NCBI GenBank assembly: GCA_015680685.1
Contig: MNCI01008302.1
Span: forward strand, 756,117 to 816,116
Source: Gnetum montanum
Lineage: Eukaryota > Streptophyta > Gnetopsida > Gnetales > Gnetaceae
Reading direction: 5' to 3'
Length of the DNA: 60,000 bases
The position numbers were made by a program, and so were the translations under genes. The notes under the pieces are model-generated. The model was not told the origin of the DNA. It did no database searches and saw only the letters and a list, made by a program, of their open reading frames with translations. Positions 36,942 to 48,529 of the stretch are shown here, piece by piece. Every line of letters begins with the position of its first letter. The stretch's first letter is position 1.

Positions 36942-37517
36942 CTAGTTTTCCCCATGACCTTTACTTGTTATGTCAAAGGGCAACTCTACCCAAAGGTCAC
37001 CCTTTGAGAGGTTTTTGGCTTCTACTGCTCTTTTGAGTGGGTTCACATCATGTGTTTCATTGTCTACAATAGGTGCATCATCAAGAAACTCAACCTCTAA
37101 CCCTTGCTCTATATCTATGATGTTGATGGCCAAAAGGGCGGCATTATCACCGTGGATGATAACTTCACCACCTTCATATAGGAGGTGGATCTCTTGATGA
37201 ATCAGAGAGGAGATGGCTTGTAACTAAGCTAGCCAAGGTCTACCCAATATTAGGTTAAATATTAGCATCTCTTCGATGATAATGAATTTGGCAATGGTGG
37301 GGAATTGCTCCCTTGATACAAAAGCTATAGTTACAATGCCCCTAATGAAGACACATGATCCATTGAAGGATTTCAAGAACATGGTTTTTGTTGGATTGAT
37401 TTGGTCTATGAGGCCTAGCTTATCCATGATAATGTATGGTATTACATTTGTAGCTACTCTGTCACAGACATGCACTCTATGAATCTTACATTGCCCAATG
37501 TGTATGATAATAAACAT
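36942..37517 (-). pseudogene. Aspartic protease of element C
   Basis: Matches the protease of A and B: HIGQCKIHRVHVCDRVATNV, LKSFNGSCVFIRGIVTIAFV, FNLILGRPWLA, and after a stop the YEGGEVIIHGD and LPFDITSKG tail. The active-site D-D-G-A has become C-D-R-V, so even the local frame would be inactive. Confidence 0.78.
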
Positions 37518-38440
37518 TGTAGTTATTATGACCTCACCCCTTTCAGGATTGACCTTAATTGCTTCATCACAAAATGCTAGGAATTTGGAACTCGATTCCT
37601 ATGATACAAGGGGCAACATCACTACATGGATGGAGTTCTTATTTGTAGGGATGTCCTCCATAACAGGAATGAAGGTCAACATCTGCACCAGTGATTTGCA
37701 ATGGGTAAGGGAGGTCATGATCATGTCATATAGCCTCAATGTTGTTTTTTTTTTCTATTTTAGTGCTTACTTGACTTGATCTAATGTGTCCACAAAGTCC
37801 TTGCCATTAGCCATGTTTTTTTCTTTTTTTTTTCCTTGACTTCTTTCATGCAGCCTAAGAGACAGATTTCTTGTTGAGGTGACTTATGCTTTATTTGCTT
37901 GGTTTTCTTAGAAGCATCAATGCTCCCTTGTGATTTGCTTATCATGGCCGCTTCAGTTGTTTTGGCCATAGGTATCATAAATATGGAAACTAGTTTTGGT
38001 GGACCCAACACTCTATGGTATTAATGTTGCCTAATCATATTGTCTATGAGGTGCTCATTAGGTCTTCTGTGTTTCCACCTAGGGGGTCTACCCATGTTGC
38101 TAATAGGGTTGGCCCTTCGACAGGAAGGAATTGATGCATTATCTACTATTGGGCTTTGGACAAGTAAGGAGCTAGCATGCTGGGGCACTCTAATGACAAA
38201 GGGTGGCTAACTAGTTATAGCTGATGCAACATGCAATGGAACCCTAACCATGAAGAATGTTGCAGGTGCTCGAGGTGGCACTCTGATAATGAAGGAAGGC
38301 CTCAAACCCATGGGGGCCAAGGGGATCCTTGCACTACTAAAGGACACCCAAACCACAAATGGCTACTACATCAGTTATAAACTGTCATCAATGATGATAG
38401 CATTTATGATGTAGCTAACATCATCTACATTTTGAGGATT
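37518..38440 (-). pseudogene. PFVIRVP-repeat linker of element C
   Basis: Decayed region between the knuckle and the protease. Repeats such as PSFIIRVPPRAPA, TFFMVRVPLHVAS and PPFVIRVPQHAS (about 38130-38370) correspond to the PYVV repeats of B. A Lys-rich stretch (about 37800-37990) follows. Confidence 0.6.
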
Positions 38441-39554
38441 AATGTACACCCTCATGGATTGGTTTTGAGGCTTGACTGGGTTTGTAGTGTCAAGTACCAG
38501 CTCATCTCTATCTATCATCCTTTTTAGGTTATCTTACAAGGCTAGGTAGAAGTCTCTGCTATGGTTGGGCAACTAGTGGCAGTGGCAAAATTGGTCTAGC
38601 CTAAAATTCCTTGGGATAGGGGGCTCATTCAACACCGTTGAAGTAGGGTTTCTTAGCAATTCATAGTATCTATCATGTTTTTTATGGAATCCTTAGACAT
38701 TTTTTTGTATTGGATGCATCTAGATTTCAATAGTTGTTCTAGCAACTTTAAGGGCTTTAGCAGTAATAGGGTATACTTAGAGAAATCCTTATGCTCAAAG
38801 TTGGACCTTTGAACAACTTGTGTTATGGCTACCAAGGATGTAGGCTAGTTGGTTACCCTGGCACTAGGATTGGTAGCTTTGTTGTTAGTTGGGGCTCTGG
38901 GCTACCTATCTGTTGGCTCCCAATTGGTTTCCTTGACCTTGTTGGCTATGGTTTCCATCATTATGTTCTATTTTCCCTTATCTCTCCTTGCATGCTAATT
39001 TTTTTAGGCCACATATAGTAGGTCCTTACTAGCTTTTGCTACATCCACTATGCTTTTGGTTTGAGCAAAGGCTTGGCTTAGGGACTACATGCCCATGTAG
39101 CATAATTTTGACTTTATAAATTCATTAATTGCACCCTTAAAAATGGCTAGGAGATGCACTTTAGCTATGAGCTCCCATATTTCATTTAATGAGGTACTCT
39201 AGTGGTGAATGAATTTATGCACAAGCTCTAGGTGGCCTTGCTTAACCTGCATTAGTTGGTCTATGGTTGCCTCTGGCTTCAAATTGTATTTAAATGCATT
39301 ACAAATTGGCTCAAGAGGTCCTCTAAAGAGGAGATAGAGCCTCTGGGTAGTGCACAATACCAATCTAATGCTTTTCCAATCAATGACATGGTGAACACAC
39401 ATGTGATGGCATGCAACCATGATTGCAACAGGAGGCACTCAGACCTAAACATGACCATACGCACATTGGGGTCTCCCTCACCATTGTATTTGGTGAATTA
39501 AGGTAGTGGGATCCCAGCTGAAAGAGTTAGAGGTGGGACCACAAGACTTATAGG
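38441..39554 (-). pseudogene. gag: gag of element C, 5' part missing
   Basis: The retrotransposon-gag domain reads ALPRGSISSLEDLLSQFVMH on the minus strand, preceded by DPNVRMVMFRSECLLLQSWL, as in B. The knuckle region near 38560-38620 is damaged. The gene is cut at 39554 where element E begins, so its N-terminal part is not in the window. Confidence 0.75.
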
Positions 39555-41266
39555 TGAAACACCACCAAATTCGAGTAATAACACTCGAATGAAAAATTTC
39601 TCTAAGTGTCAACACAAGGAAAATTTTTTCTAAGTATTTGACCCATAATCCCACTGCTAAGGATATGCTCTAGAGAGTAGCTAGTCTAGCATGCAACACA
39701 ACTAGATTTGCAAAAATTTTATGTGCCAAACAGCAGCTACAGAAAATTTTTCTAATTATCTTGCTATGCTCACATCCCTCTTGCTATGCTCTCCAGGGTA
39801 GTAAGCATAGTAGTACTCTAGTGGGTAGTTTTCACTAGTGTTAAGTCAAAAGTTGCCAAGCTAGCTCAACATGGAAGAAGCATTTAGAAAATCTAACTCT
39901 TAAAGCTACCCTTCCTGCTATGCTCTCTAGCGTAGTTGGTGTAACAAGAACAAGGACAATAATTTTTTCTAAATTTTTCTAAGTGTCCATGCTATGCTCT
40001 ATCCCATCCTACTACACTATCTAGCATAGCAAGTGTAGTAGCACTAGACTTCAATTTTTTTAATAATTACCCAACTATTGTGCTACACTCTATAGCGTAG
40101 CTAGGATATCAACAAGAAACTACCTCTAAAAGCTTCTAAAGCTTAGCACAAGCCTTCATTCTAGCTCTAGCACTCCTCTAGCAAGTAGGATCAACCACTT
40201 GCACTTGTTTTGTACCTCCCCCTATGTCCCAAAATTGTACCTACTCTTAATCCCACTTGAAAGAGGGGAGAACATAGTCCCGAAGTGTAGCCTCCAAATT
40301 GCATTATTCTATACTATTTGTAGGTACATTACAGTCTTCGCACATGTAGCCTTAGTAGCATAGCCAATCTAGTAGTCTCTCAGGGTCCATTGAAGCATAT
40401 CAAAGTGTAGCACCAGCTATTCCACTAGGAGCATAGCAAAGGTCAACATAGCCTCACCCTACCCCTTTGCCACGTGGTATTCAATCTGCACTTCATACTA
40501 ACCCTAAGCCTATAAATATCCCCACATTCCATACTCTAGGGGTTGGCATTTCATTTTAGCAGTGGTCATTAGCATCTCAAAGCACCATTTTGTACCTAAA
40601 GCACCCTAAGCACCTCATACGTCGAAGCGTATCAACACATTGGAAACACCTTTGCATCCCACTTAGCACTGCAGTGCATTGCCAGCCTATAGGACACTAC
40701 AGTAGCCAACCCAATAGGCATGGACCTTGTAGTGGATGTCACTCTTCACCTTGGGATACCCCAAAGACTTTGGCTAAACTGCTCCTATGCCTATTTGTAC
40801 TACTGCATATCTTCACAAAGCTCATTTATCATTACTACGCTTCCCATCTAGGGTGGTATCATCCTCTCTTTCTTCTAAACTACTTTGCATTATAAATATT
40901 TTCTCCATTACATTTTAAGCATTTTCATTGAAATTCCACATCGCATTTGCACTTTTTCATTATTTTACATGCTTTTGCACACTTGCACCATCATTCTCAC
41001 GTCACAAGACCTCACTACGCTCAAGCCTAGTTAGCCTCAATACTATTGAGAACACCACCAGCACTCACATCTTTGCCTAACCACGCCACCCCCTGGTTGC
41101 ACCTAATACCTCGATTGCAGTTGGTGAATTTCCTATTCGATGGATAAGGTCAACTAGGACACTCCACCTCCATTTCCCAGCAAAGACCCTCATGCAAAGG
41201 CAGGGTCAAGGCTATGCACCAATGAACCCCTCAATGTTTTAACCATCGATGTTTTTGATTGCTATA
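39555..41266 (+). repeat. 5' LTR of element E
   Basis: Starts TGAAACACCACCAAATTCGA like the other LTRs, and ends six bases before the primer-binding-like site. U3 has recurring words around CTATGCTCTCTAGCGTAG (about 39660-40110). A TATA box CTATAAATA is at 40510-40518. At 1.7 kb it is slightly longer than the LTRs of A and B. Confidence 0.75.
40510..40518 (+). promoter_or_regulatory. TATA box of 5' LTR E
   Basis: CTATAAATA, downstream of the U3 repeat words, at a similar place in the LTR to those of A and B. Confidence 0.6.
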
Positions 41267-41272
41267 GTTTTC

Positions 41273-41291
41273 TAGTGCTAGAAGGAGGGCC
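41273..41291 (+). promoter_or_regulatory. Primer-binding-like site of element E
   Basis: TAGTGCTAGAAGGAGGGCC, six bases after the LTR end; the same block as in A and B. Confidence 0.65.
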
Positions 41292-41682
41292 TCACCATTT
41301 CCTTCTACATTTAGTGGTAGTCCCACATTCTCTCTACACCTCCATTACTAGCTTTGAACTAGCGTAGACGTGACACTCCTATGGTTGTCTATGATCTAGT
41401 TGGTGTAGATTAGTCCTAGTTGTTGGTTCCCCTAGAACTCCACAAGACAGAAGCAAAAGTATATCCCCTACACTCAAGCTCTAAACTCTATGCTAGAAAT
41501 AGTGTAGCTTTCCCTCGACATACAAGCATAGTAAGCATAGCACGAGAGTTAGAATTTTTTTCTAGTAGCATTCTCATACTTGGTTATTGTTTCAGCATTT
41601 CTATAACTAGACATTTTTAGCTCTCATTATACTTAAGCACTTCTTTTCCAATGTTGCACCCTTTGCATCTTCCCACAACAGC

Positions 41683-42224
41683 ATGAATCCTGAAGAGCCT
41701 TCAACTTCTACCTCAAGCACAATCATTGTTCAATCTATCCAGCAAGAATTTACAATCGACATTCCTAGGGCCAGAGCATCCATCTTTGTGGGAAGGCAAT
41801 TCCTCAAGCTCTGTAACCAATCTCCCAAGCACATGGTGCTCAACAAAGACAAATACAACTTCCTTTACATAAATCTCTAGGTAGGCATTCCCTTAGACCA
41901 CCAAGAGTTGGAGGTAAAGTGAGGTTATGAGCTTATACATCAAAATAGGAGGGAGTACTTCCTTGCCCCTACTAATCTAATCCCCCACATCAAGACATTT
42001 CAATGGATGCTTAACCAACTCATCCAACTAGGTGGGTCAAATGAGCACAACATAGCAATTGACTATGAGAAACCCCTATAGGATGGGCAAGAGGAATTTG
42101 AGACTCACTCAAAAAATAAGAATCCCTTTTATGTCTCTTTCTTGCCACCCACCTCTAATGTTTCTCCTTCATAGTCTCATCCATCTACCTTCTTTGAGGT
42201 AGCAACATCTTCCCTGTCACCACC
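41683..42224 (+). pseudogene. gag: gag N-terminus of element E, interrupted by B
   Basis: Begins MNPEEPSTSTSSTIIVQSIQ and continues with NKDKYNFLYINL and LEVKxGYELIHQNRREYF, which align with the gag N-terminus of B (EQYNFICVKIQAN; MEVKRQYELFYR). Two stops lie in the first 90 codons. The frame is cut at 42224 by the insertion of element B. Confidence 0.65.
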
Positions 42225-43772
42225 TGAAACACCACAAAATTTTGAGCTTAGTACTTCTCCAACAAGAATCGAGCTAAGTCATGACGCTCCCTAGTATGAC
42301 TAAAGCTTGAGGGCTCCACAGATAGCTTCAAGCAGAGTTGAACTTAATAAGGAGCAGTTCCCTGGGACCCGCAGACGACCACGATGACATCTGCTATCAA
42401 ACATGGCAACTTCAGAGCTCAAGATACTTAGTCTTCACTAAGTATGCATTCCCAGCGTATACGTCCAGCGTATACATCCAAGTATGCATTCTCAGCGTAT
42501 ACTTCCAGCATATACGCCTAGCATGCACACCCAGCGTACATGCCTCACATGTACATTTAGCATGTATGACTGATGTATACGCCTGCCATGCAACCCCCAA
42601 AGACGACACGGAAACAGCAGTTCAGAGCAAGATTTTGTACAAAGCATCAACTCACACGAACAGCGCAATCTTCAGGTGTTGACATCATGCATTCTGGAGT
42701 TCATACACTGAAAAAATACACCCTGCATGCCCAGCGAATACGCCTAGCAGATACAGCATGTACGTCCAGCATGTACGCCTGGCATATACGCCCAGCATGT
42801 ACAAAGTGTACGACCAGTGTGTAGCACAACGTATACCAATCAAAGCTCTCCAGCACCATGTCAGATCAAGGTCAACCAAGCTGAACATCTACAGGCAGCA
42901 TCCTCATGGCATCTGAATTCAAATCTGAAGGCCAAACAACTTCTTTTGTTTTGATCAAGTTTGTACGTCGACGTCATACATCCAGCATGTACGCTAGCGT
43001 ACAGCGTGTACGCTGGCGTACAGCTGTATACACTAGCATACAGCAGTATACGCTGGCAAGCAGCACGCTGTACACTTGTAAAATTTCATTCTTTTGTACT
43101 CGGTCAACGTGTCACATGTCACCCAACCCGAGAGTCCAGCACTCCATAGCCAATCATCCCCTCTCAAGACCCGAGTCTCACGTCTAAATTTGTATAAAAA
43201 TCTCAATTTTCACTAGATTGAGGTTGGCAATTTTGAGCAGACCTGAGACAAAAAAAGGAAACAGAGATGATGAGAAATCATAGAGCAAAGTAGAAACCTT
43301 GTACGCTGGACCTTAACCCTGCACGCTAAGCATACAGCCTTCATGCTGTGCCTGCAGTTAAACCAGTACACAATCATCCCTACGCATCCACCGAGGCTCC
43401 TCATCCGCCTTGTGTTAGATTCACAATTGGGTTAAACCAATGCATTGTAACTTTCAATCTCACAATAATATTATCACATCTATTTTGCTAAGGTTTGTTA
43501 CAGTTTTTCGGTAATTATTGCACGCTTATTACTTATTTTCCTGTATGTTTACGCTCTCTTTTACATTAGTTACGCCGTTTACGTATAACCCAGCGTACAG
43601 TATATCGATGTACGTTCGGGGAAATCCTTGCCTGATCCATGTGTAGATCACTCAAGGTACTCTGCCTTCATTAATTCCAACTTGCCCTCAAGCAAAGGTA
43701 GGGTCTTCTGTGCATGTCTAGGGATCTCCAGGTTTCTGCTTCATTCTAGTTGGAGATCGACGATTTCGGACA
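42225..43772 (+). repeat. 5' LTR of element B
   Basis: Starts TGAAACACCACAAAATTTTG and ends GATTTCGGACA (TG...CA). It is 1548 bp long. U3 has a dense field of roughly 12-bp words GTATACGCCCAGC and GTACGC (42450-43075). The TATA box is at 43192-43200. The start is matched at 59192. Confidence 0.85.
43192..43200 (+). promoter_or_regulatory. TATA box of 5' LTR B
   Basis: GTATAAAAA just downstream of the GTATACGCC field, about 580 bp before the LTR end. Placement matches the TATA boxes of LTRs A and E. Confidence 0.6.
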
Positions 43773-43782
43773 GTACAGAAAA

Positions 43783-43801
43783 TGACGCTAGAAGGAGGGC
43801 C
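43783..43801 (+). promoter_or_regulatory. Primer-binding-like site of element B
   Basis: TGACGCTAGAAGGAGGGCC, eleven bases after the LTR end and the copy closest to the inferred TGGCGCTAG... consensus. Confidence 0.68.
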
Positions 43802-43914
43802 TGAAACTACTTAAAACTTACTATGCTCTCATACCCCGATCTTCCCAGACTCACACCGTATCGACACTAAACCCAATTCCAAAATTCCTGATCGGCATCC
43901 CGTTCTACAGAATT

Positions 43915-44285
43915 TCCAGCATCTACGCTGCTGAGTATACACTGTACATTGTACGTTGTAGACTCTGTCTACCCTGCTAAGTATACCCTATACGTTGTAT
44001 GCTATAGACTCTGTCTACACTGCTCAATATATGTTGTACACTGTAGAGTTTGTCTACGCTGCTCAGTATATGCTATACGCTGTATGCTGTAGACTCTGTC
44101 TACACTGCTCAGTATACGTTCTACGTTGTACGCTGTAGACTTTGTCTACGCTGCTCAGTATACGCTGTACGCTGTATGTTTTAACGTATACCTGTACGCT
44201 GTCACTATACACTGGTTGTTGAAGCCTATACGCTGAGTTCCAGTCTATACAGCGAACGTAGGTTTATGCCGTACTAAGTATACCA
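43915..44285 (+). repeat. TACGCTGT repeat field in leader of B
   Basis: Repeats of about 40-45 bp built from CTGCTCAGTATACGCTGTAC and GTAGACTCTGTCTACRCTGC. At least five units can be followed. The same TACGCTG word is found in U3 of this element and in intron 1 of its cargo gene. Confidence 0.75.
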
Positions 44286-44328
44286 GTTTCATATCCCTTC
44301 CACCGTGTCGTATTCATAACCATTCATC

Positions 44329-46587
44329 ATGAACACTGTGAACCCCAACGCTGCAACTAAGCTAGTCACAGACATAGTGGGCACCATGGCCATTCAACAA
44401 CCAATAGTACAACCCACAGTGGGGCCTCACCAGTCTCTCAGATTACAAGGGAGAAACCCATCGTTTAACATTATAACTCAGGAGCAATACAATTTCATAT
44501 GCGTAAAAATACAAGCCAACTTAGTCGTAGACCAAACCGAGATGGAGGTTAAGAGACAATACGAACTCTTCTATAGGTGAGGACATGAGTTCATCCCTTC
44601 CCTGTATGATATCATCCTTGTCTCAGAGCACTACTCTGAGCTCATCTCACAACTCCTCCTACAAAGGAGTCAGGCTCTAGACCAGTCTCTGGAAAATCCT
44701 CAATTGAAAGAGGAGGATGACTTCGCAGCTCAATCCAAGCACGAAGATTCATACCATACTCTTAGTCCATAAACTTATGCAAACTCGTTGTTTCATCTAG
44801 CCATAGGGGAAGTTACGTCCCTTCAACCATTTAAAATCACCCAAGCACAAATACCTCAATAAGAATCATCCACGCTTATCCATATTCCCCCTGTAACCGA
44901 CGTGCAACTCAACACGCTTCCCCTTGCTATTCCCCCCATTGCAACAATACCTCCACTCTCACAAATACAACCTCCTCAAAATGATGTAGGAGCAACCTTC
45001 CCTCCCCGAGTGATCGGGATGCCACATGTAATACCAGCTTCTACATCTGCTCATTACATACCGTGGATCCAAACCCAAGGAGCATCCTTTACAACTATAA
45101 CCCAACAAGTTCAGGGGATTCCTATAAAAACCATGACCAGGCAATGGATAATGATTGGTGCTCAACCGCATCAACCCCCCCACTATAACATACCACCTTA
45201 CACAATCTTACCAACTAACATCCCTCAAGTACAACCGCAACGATAACAGCAACCCCTTACCTACAACATGCCACCCTTAGCACCACCCGCTACAAATATT
45301 CCGCAAATGCAGCCTCCAACCACACAACTTTCTGCCTTCCAGCCTACTATCCAACAATCTAACCTGTATACTGTACAACATCCCTAACCTGCTATCTCAC
45401 CTAGTGCCCAAGACTTGGCTGATGCTAAAAAGCTAATGTAGGAGCTAACTGACAAGGTCAAACGCCTCAAAATAGCCCCCGATGAAGAGCTAAAGGTAGT
45501 GGACTTCTATCACGATGACCCTATCAGCTTTTCGGTTCCACCTCTAACATTACCCAAGGGTGTATCCTTACCCACGCTGACTAAATACAACAAGGAGATA
45601 GACCCCAATGCTCACCTCATAATGTTTGGACTAGAATGCGTGCTACTTTAGGCATGGCCACATGCCATTCTATGAGTGTTTCCCATGTCCCCCATTGGGA
45701 GAGCACTTGATTGGTATCAGGCCTTACCACGAAACTCAATATCTTCTCTAGAAGATTTGTTACACCAATTTGTCACTAGGTTCAAGTATAAATTGAAGCC
45801 TAAAGCAACACTTGATAGCCTCATATAGGTCAAGCAAGCACCCCTTGAACCTGTCCAAAAATTCATCCAACGGTGGAGTGCTGCTCTTAATGAGCTCCAC
45901 GAGCCGATTCCGGAGACGTATCTCCTCACCATTCTAAAAGGTGCTATCAATGATTTTGTCAAATCCAAACTATATTATCTCAATGCACGCACTCTGAGTC
46001 AAGTGTTTGTATAGATTAAAAACATAGAGGAGGTAGCCCAAAACAGCCACAATCCTGCATATTCAGCCTTTAGGAATCAACATAGTAAGAAAGATAAAGA
46101 AAAGGTTAAAAAAACTATAGCAGCAGTAGCGGAAACACAACAAAGCAAATCACCTATTGCCCCTGCTAATTACGCTAAACCTGCTCCTGTGATGGCACCT
46201 GAATCATCCGCATCACAAAACCCAACACTGGGTCATATGAGAAACTTCGAGAGGAAGAACCCCTCTCAATACACGTCATTGCCCATGAAGCCATCGCAAC
46301 TATTCGACCAACTCTTGAAAGCTAGACTGATCAAACATAAACAGTTGTCCCCTACAGCAATCCAAAGGCATGATCGGTTTTGTCAACTGGTTCAGAACCC
46401 AAGCCTGGCAATGCTAGACGAGCCCCCAGTACCAAAAGGCTTTAGAATGGATCGTTTTTACGATTATCATCAATGTAGTGGGCATGGCACTAATTATTGT
46501 TTCACCCTAAAACAAGATATCCAATGGATGATCGACAGAGGTCAAATCACTTTTGATGAAGCCAACCCAGTCCAACCACAAAACTAG
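44329..46587 (+). pseudogene. gag: gag of element B
   Basis: Starts MNTVNPNAATKLVTDIVG at 44329. A first conserved block (EQYNFICVKIQANLVVDQTE) is followed by a Pro/Gln-rich stretch (44890-45400). The retrotransposon-gag domain spans about 45480-46020, with ALPRNSISSLEDLLHQFVTR and RFKYKLKPKATLDSL. A basic stretch follows, then the Tat-type knuckle YDYHQCSGHGTNYCFTLKQD and WMIDRGQITFDEANPVQPQN at the end. There are several in-frame stops (for example TGA at 44578 and TAG within the gag domain). Most sit where a Trp, Arg or Gln codon with a single C-to-T or G-to-A change would fit. The last 132 codons are open. Confidence 0.82.
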
Positions 46588-46590
46588 GCC

Positions 46591-47646
46591 ATGGGAATAT
46601 ATAAGGATCCTCTAAATGCTAAAGAAGCACCATATGTAATTAACACCATCTACTTCGATAACGAACTAGAAATACCTAGCATTAACACCGTACACTCTGA
46701 TCATGAGCAGCAAGTACCTAAGAAACCATTTGTAGTGCATATTCCTTCCACTATACAAACATCTGTACCTCAACCATCATACTCCCCACAGAAACCTTAT
46801 GTCATCTGAATACCCCTCGCCATAGCAACTTCTATCACACCAACACGCGAAAAATCATACGTGGTGCGCGTACCTCCCACCACTACTACCGCAAACACAC
46901 AAACACCTCTTATTCGGCCTGCTCCCTACATAGTCTAAGTATCACCTACGGTTGCAACAATGGAGGTACAACCTCCAGCTAGGCCAACTCCATATGTCGT
47001 TAGGACATCCGAACGTCCTGGTGACCACCAGTCCTCCACTTCGCATACACAAAATAAATCGATCCCCTATGTCATCAAGATGCCTAGCCAGCCTGACACT
47101 CGACCGCATGCAATCGTCCAACCGCAACCCCGCCCTACTCCATACGTAGTACAAGTTCCAAAGCAACCTGAGGTTCTGAAACCAACTGTACTCCCACGCC
47201 ACACACAAGAATGCTTGGTAGATAGGCTTACACGCGAATGCTTGGAGAAGGAGCGTCAACGACTCGCCTTTGGACCTCCCAAGCCTACCCCGCTAAATGT
47301 AATACCCATGACATCACCTAACAATAAACCAAACACAGGCTATGAGGGTGAATCATCCGGAAAACATGATACACCCAAATCAACGATTCCGGGTAAAAAT
47401 GACAAACCAACTATGCATGAAATAAAACTATTGGGCCCAATGGACCAAATCACTGCCGACAAACATACGCCAAACAGTAGAGATTTAGCAATAGCTCTAA
47501 CACAAGTCATGCAGGCACTTAAACAAAAAAACACTTCATTGAGCTTATATGACCTGGTGTTAACGTCTCAAATCCATTGCGAAGCTCTAGTGCACATGTT
47601 GACTTCCATCCCAATAAGCGAAGACTTTCCTCCAAATGAACCTTGA
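46591..47646 (+). pseudogene. PYVV-repeat linker of element B
   Basis: Proline-rich linker between gag knuckle and protease. It contains about nine spaced copies of a P-[YF]-[VI]-[VI]-x-x-[PS] motif: APYVINTI, KPFVVHIP, KPYVI, KSYVVRVP, APYIV, TPYVVRTS, IPYVIKMP, TPYVVQVP. The spacing is about 15-40 residues. A few stops interrupt it. It ends in a helical-looking segment (LYDLVLTSQIHCEALVHMLT) conserved in element A just before the protease. Role unknown; see findings. Confidence 0.65.
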
Positions 47647-47718
47647 ATTCATGTGGTAATGTACTCACCTTGAGGGTCAACTCCTAAACCATTAAGTTTC
47701 CATAATGACAACATCAAA

Positions 47719-48525
47719 GTGGACAAGAAAATAGGAGAAGTGACAACCGCACCTATGTTCATAACGATACGAATAAATCAATTCAAGATACATAGAGTGC
47801 ATGTAGATGATGGAGCCACTACAAATGTGGTACTCTATCCCATCGTCGAACAATTGGGATTAACGGAATTAATTAGACCAACCGCCACCAAATGTTTGAA
47901 GTCATTCAGTGGATCAAGCGTAATAGTCAAAGGCATCATGACTTTAGAGTTTATAGTGGGGGATCAATTCCCCACATCTGCTGACTTTGTGGTCATCGAT
48001 GAAATGCCAGGGTTCAATTTAATATTGGGAAGGCCCTCGTTAGCCCAACTGAAAGCAATCTTTTCCCCCATACACCAAGACATTCACTTGCCTTATGAAG
48101 GTGGAAAAATCATTATACATGGGGAGGCTACTACACCTACCATCTCATCACATACAGACACAGATAAAGGCTCAGAGGTTAAACTCGAAGAGCCTAAACA
48201 AGATGATACAAATGAACAACAAAGATGTACACAACCAGTAGGCGATAATCTCCTAGACACAAAGGAAAATTTACCCAACACAGAAATACTCAGGCTTGAA
48301 ATCATACATATACAACCTCACTTAGAAACTACAACTGACACAGAAACCACAATACATGCAGAAGCTCCAGAAAGCACCAACGCGAGAATTATTCCATCAG
48401 ACATCCCTTGGGCTAAATTACCATTCAACGTGATCAGCGAAGGAGATGCTGAATATAGAATCATACCCATTAATGCTACTTCTAATGTTAAAATGTTAAA
48501 AATCAAAAAATTACTAAACCAATAA
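47719..48525 (+). CDS. Aspartic protease of element B (open frame)
   Basis: Open for 268 codons. It is an aspartic protease of the retroelement type that would cut Gag and Pol after dimerising. The active-site region reads VHVDDGATTNVVLYPIVEQL (residues about 27-46), then KSFSGSSVIVKGIMTLEFIV and FNLILGRPSLAQL, the C-terminal hydrophobic-Gly motif. IHLPYEGGKIIIHGEA follows, then a Glu/Thr-rich tail and LPFNVISEGDAEYRIIPIN. The catalytic triplet is D-D-G instead of D-[ST]-G, shared with element A, so it looks ancestral to the family. It ends at TAA 48525 and is separated from RT by 5.6 kb, unlike most Ty3/gypsy elements where the two are contiguous. ATG 47719 is only the first Met after a stop; in life it would be part of a longer Gag-Pro reading. 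Confidence 0.82.
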   Translation: MDKKIGEVTTAPMFITIRINQFKIHRVHVDDGATTNVVLYPIVEQLGLTELIRPTATKCLKSFSGSSVIVKGIMTLEFIVGDQFPTSADFVVIDEMPGFNLILGRPSLAQLKAIFSPIHQDIHLPYEGGKIIIHGEATTPTISSHTDTDKGSEVKLEEPKQDDTNEQQRCTQPVGDNLLDTKENLPNTEILRLEIIHIQPHLETTTDTETTIHAEAPESTNARIIPSDIPWAKLPFNVISEGDAEYRIIPINATSNVKMLKIKKLLNQ

Positions 48526-48529
48526 ACGA

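Larger units (their letters stand above)
34255..39554 (-). mobile_element. Element C: minus-strand Tat-like fragment
   Basis: Reading from right to left: gag (interrupted at 39554 by element E), PFVIRVP linker, protease, TTAAACT array 1, the 3' exons of the cargo gene (on plus, thus opposite to the element) and a second array. RT, RNase H, integrase and LTRs are not in view. Its orientation is opposite to A, B, D and E. It seems to have lost the 5' exons of its cargo gene and was cut by at least one later insertion. Confidence 0.72.
39555..42224 (+). mobile_element. Element E: 5' LTR, leader and gag start
   Basis: A plus-strand relative of A and B that interrupts gag of element C and is itself interrupted by element B. 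Only its 5' LTR, primer site (41273-41291), leader and gag N-terminus lie in the window; the rest would be past the 3' LTR of B. Confidence 0.72.

Noticed and set aside
37224-37517. Intact host aspartic protease gene
   Set aside because: It matches the retroelement protease of A and B and lies between gag and array 1 of element C, with a broken active site.
42412-42888. Overlapping open frames in the LTR of B, rich in Cys, Tyr, Ala and Val
   Set aside because: They arise from the GTATACGCC repeat words, which stay open in several frames on both strands, and have no domain.
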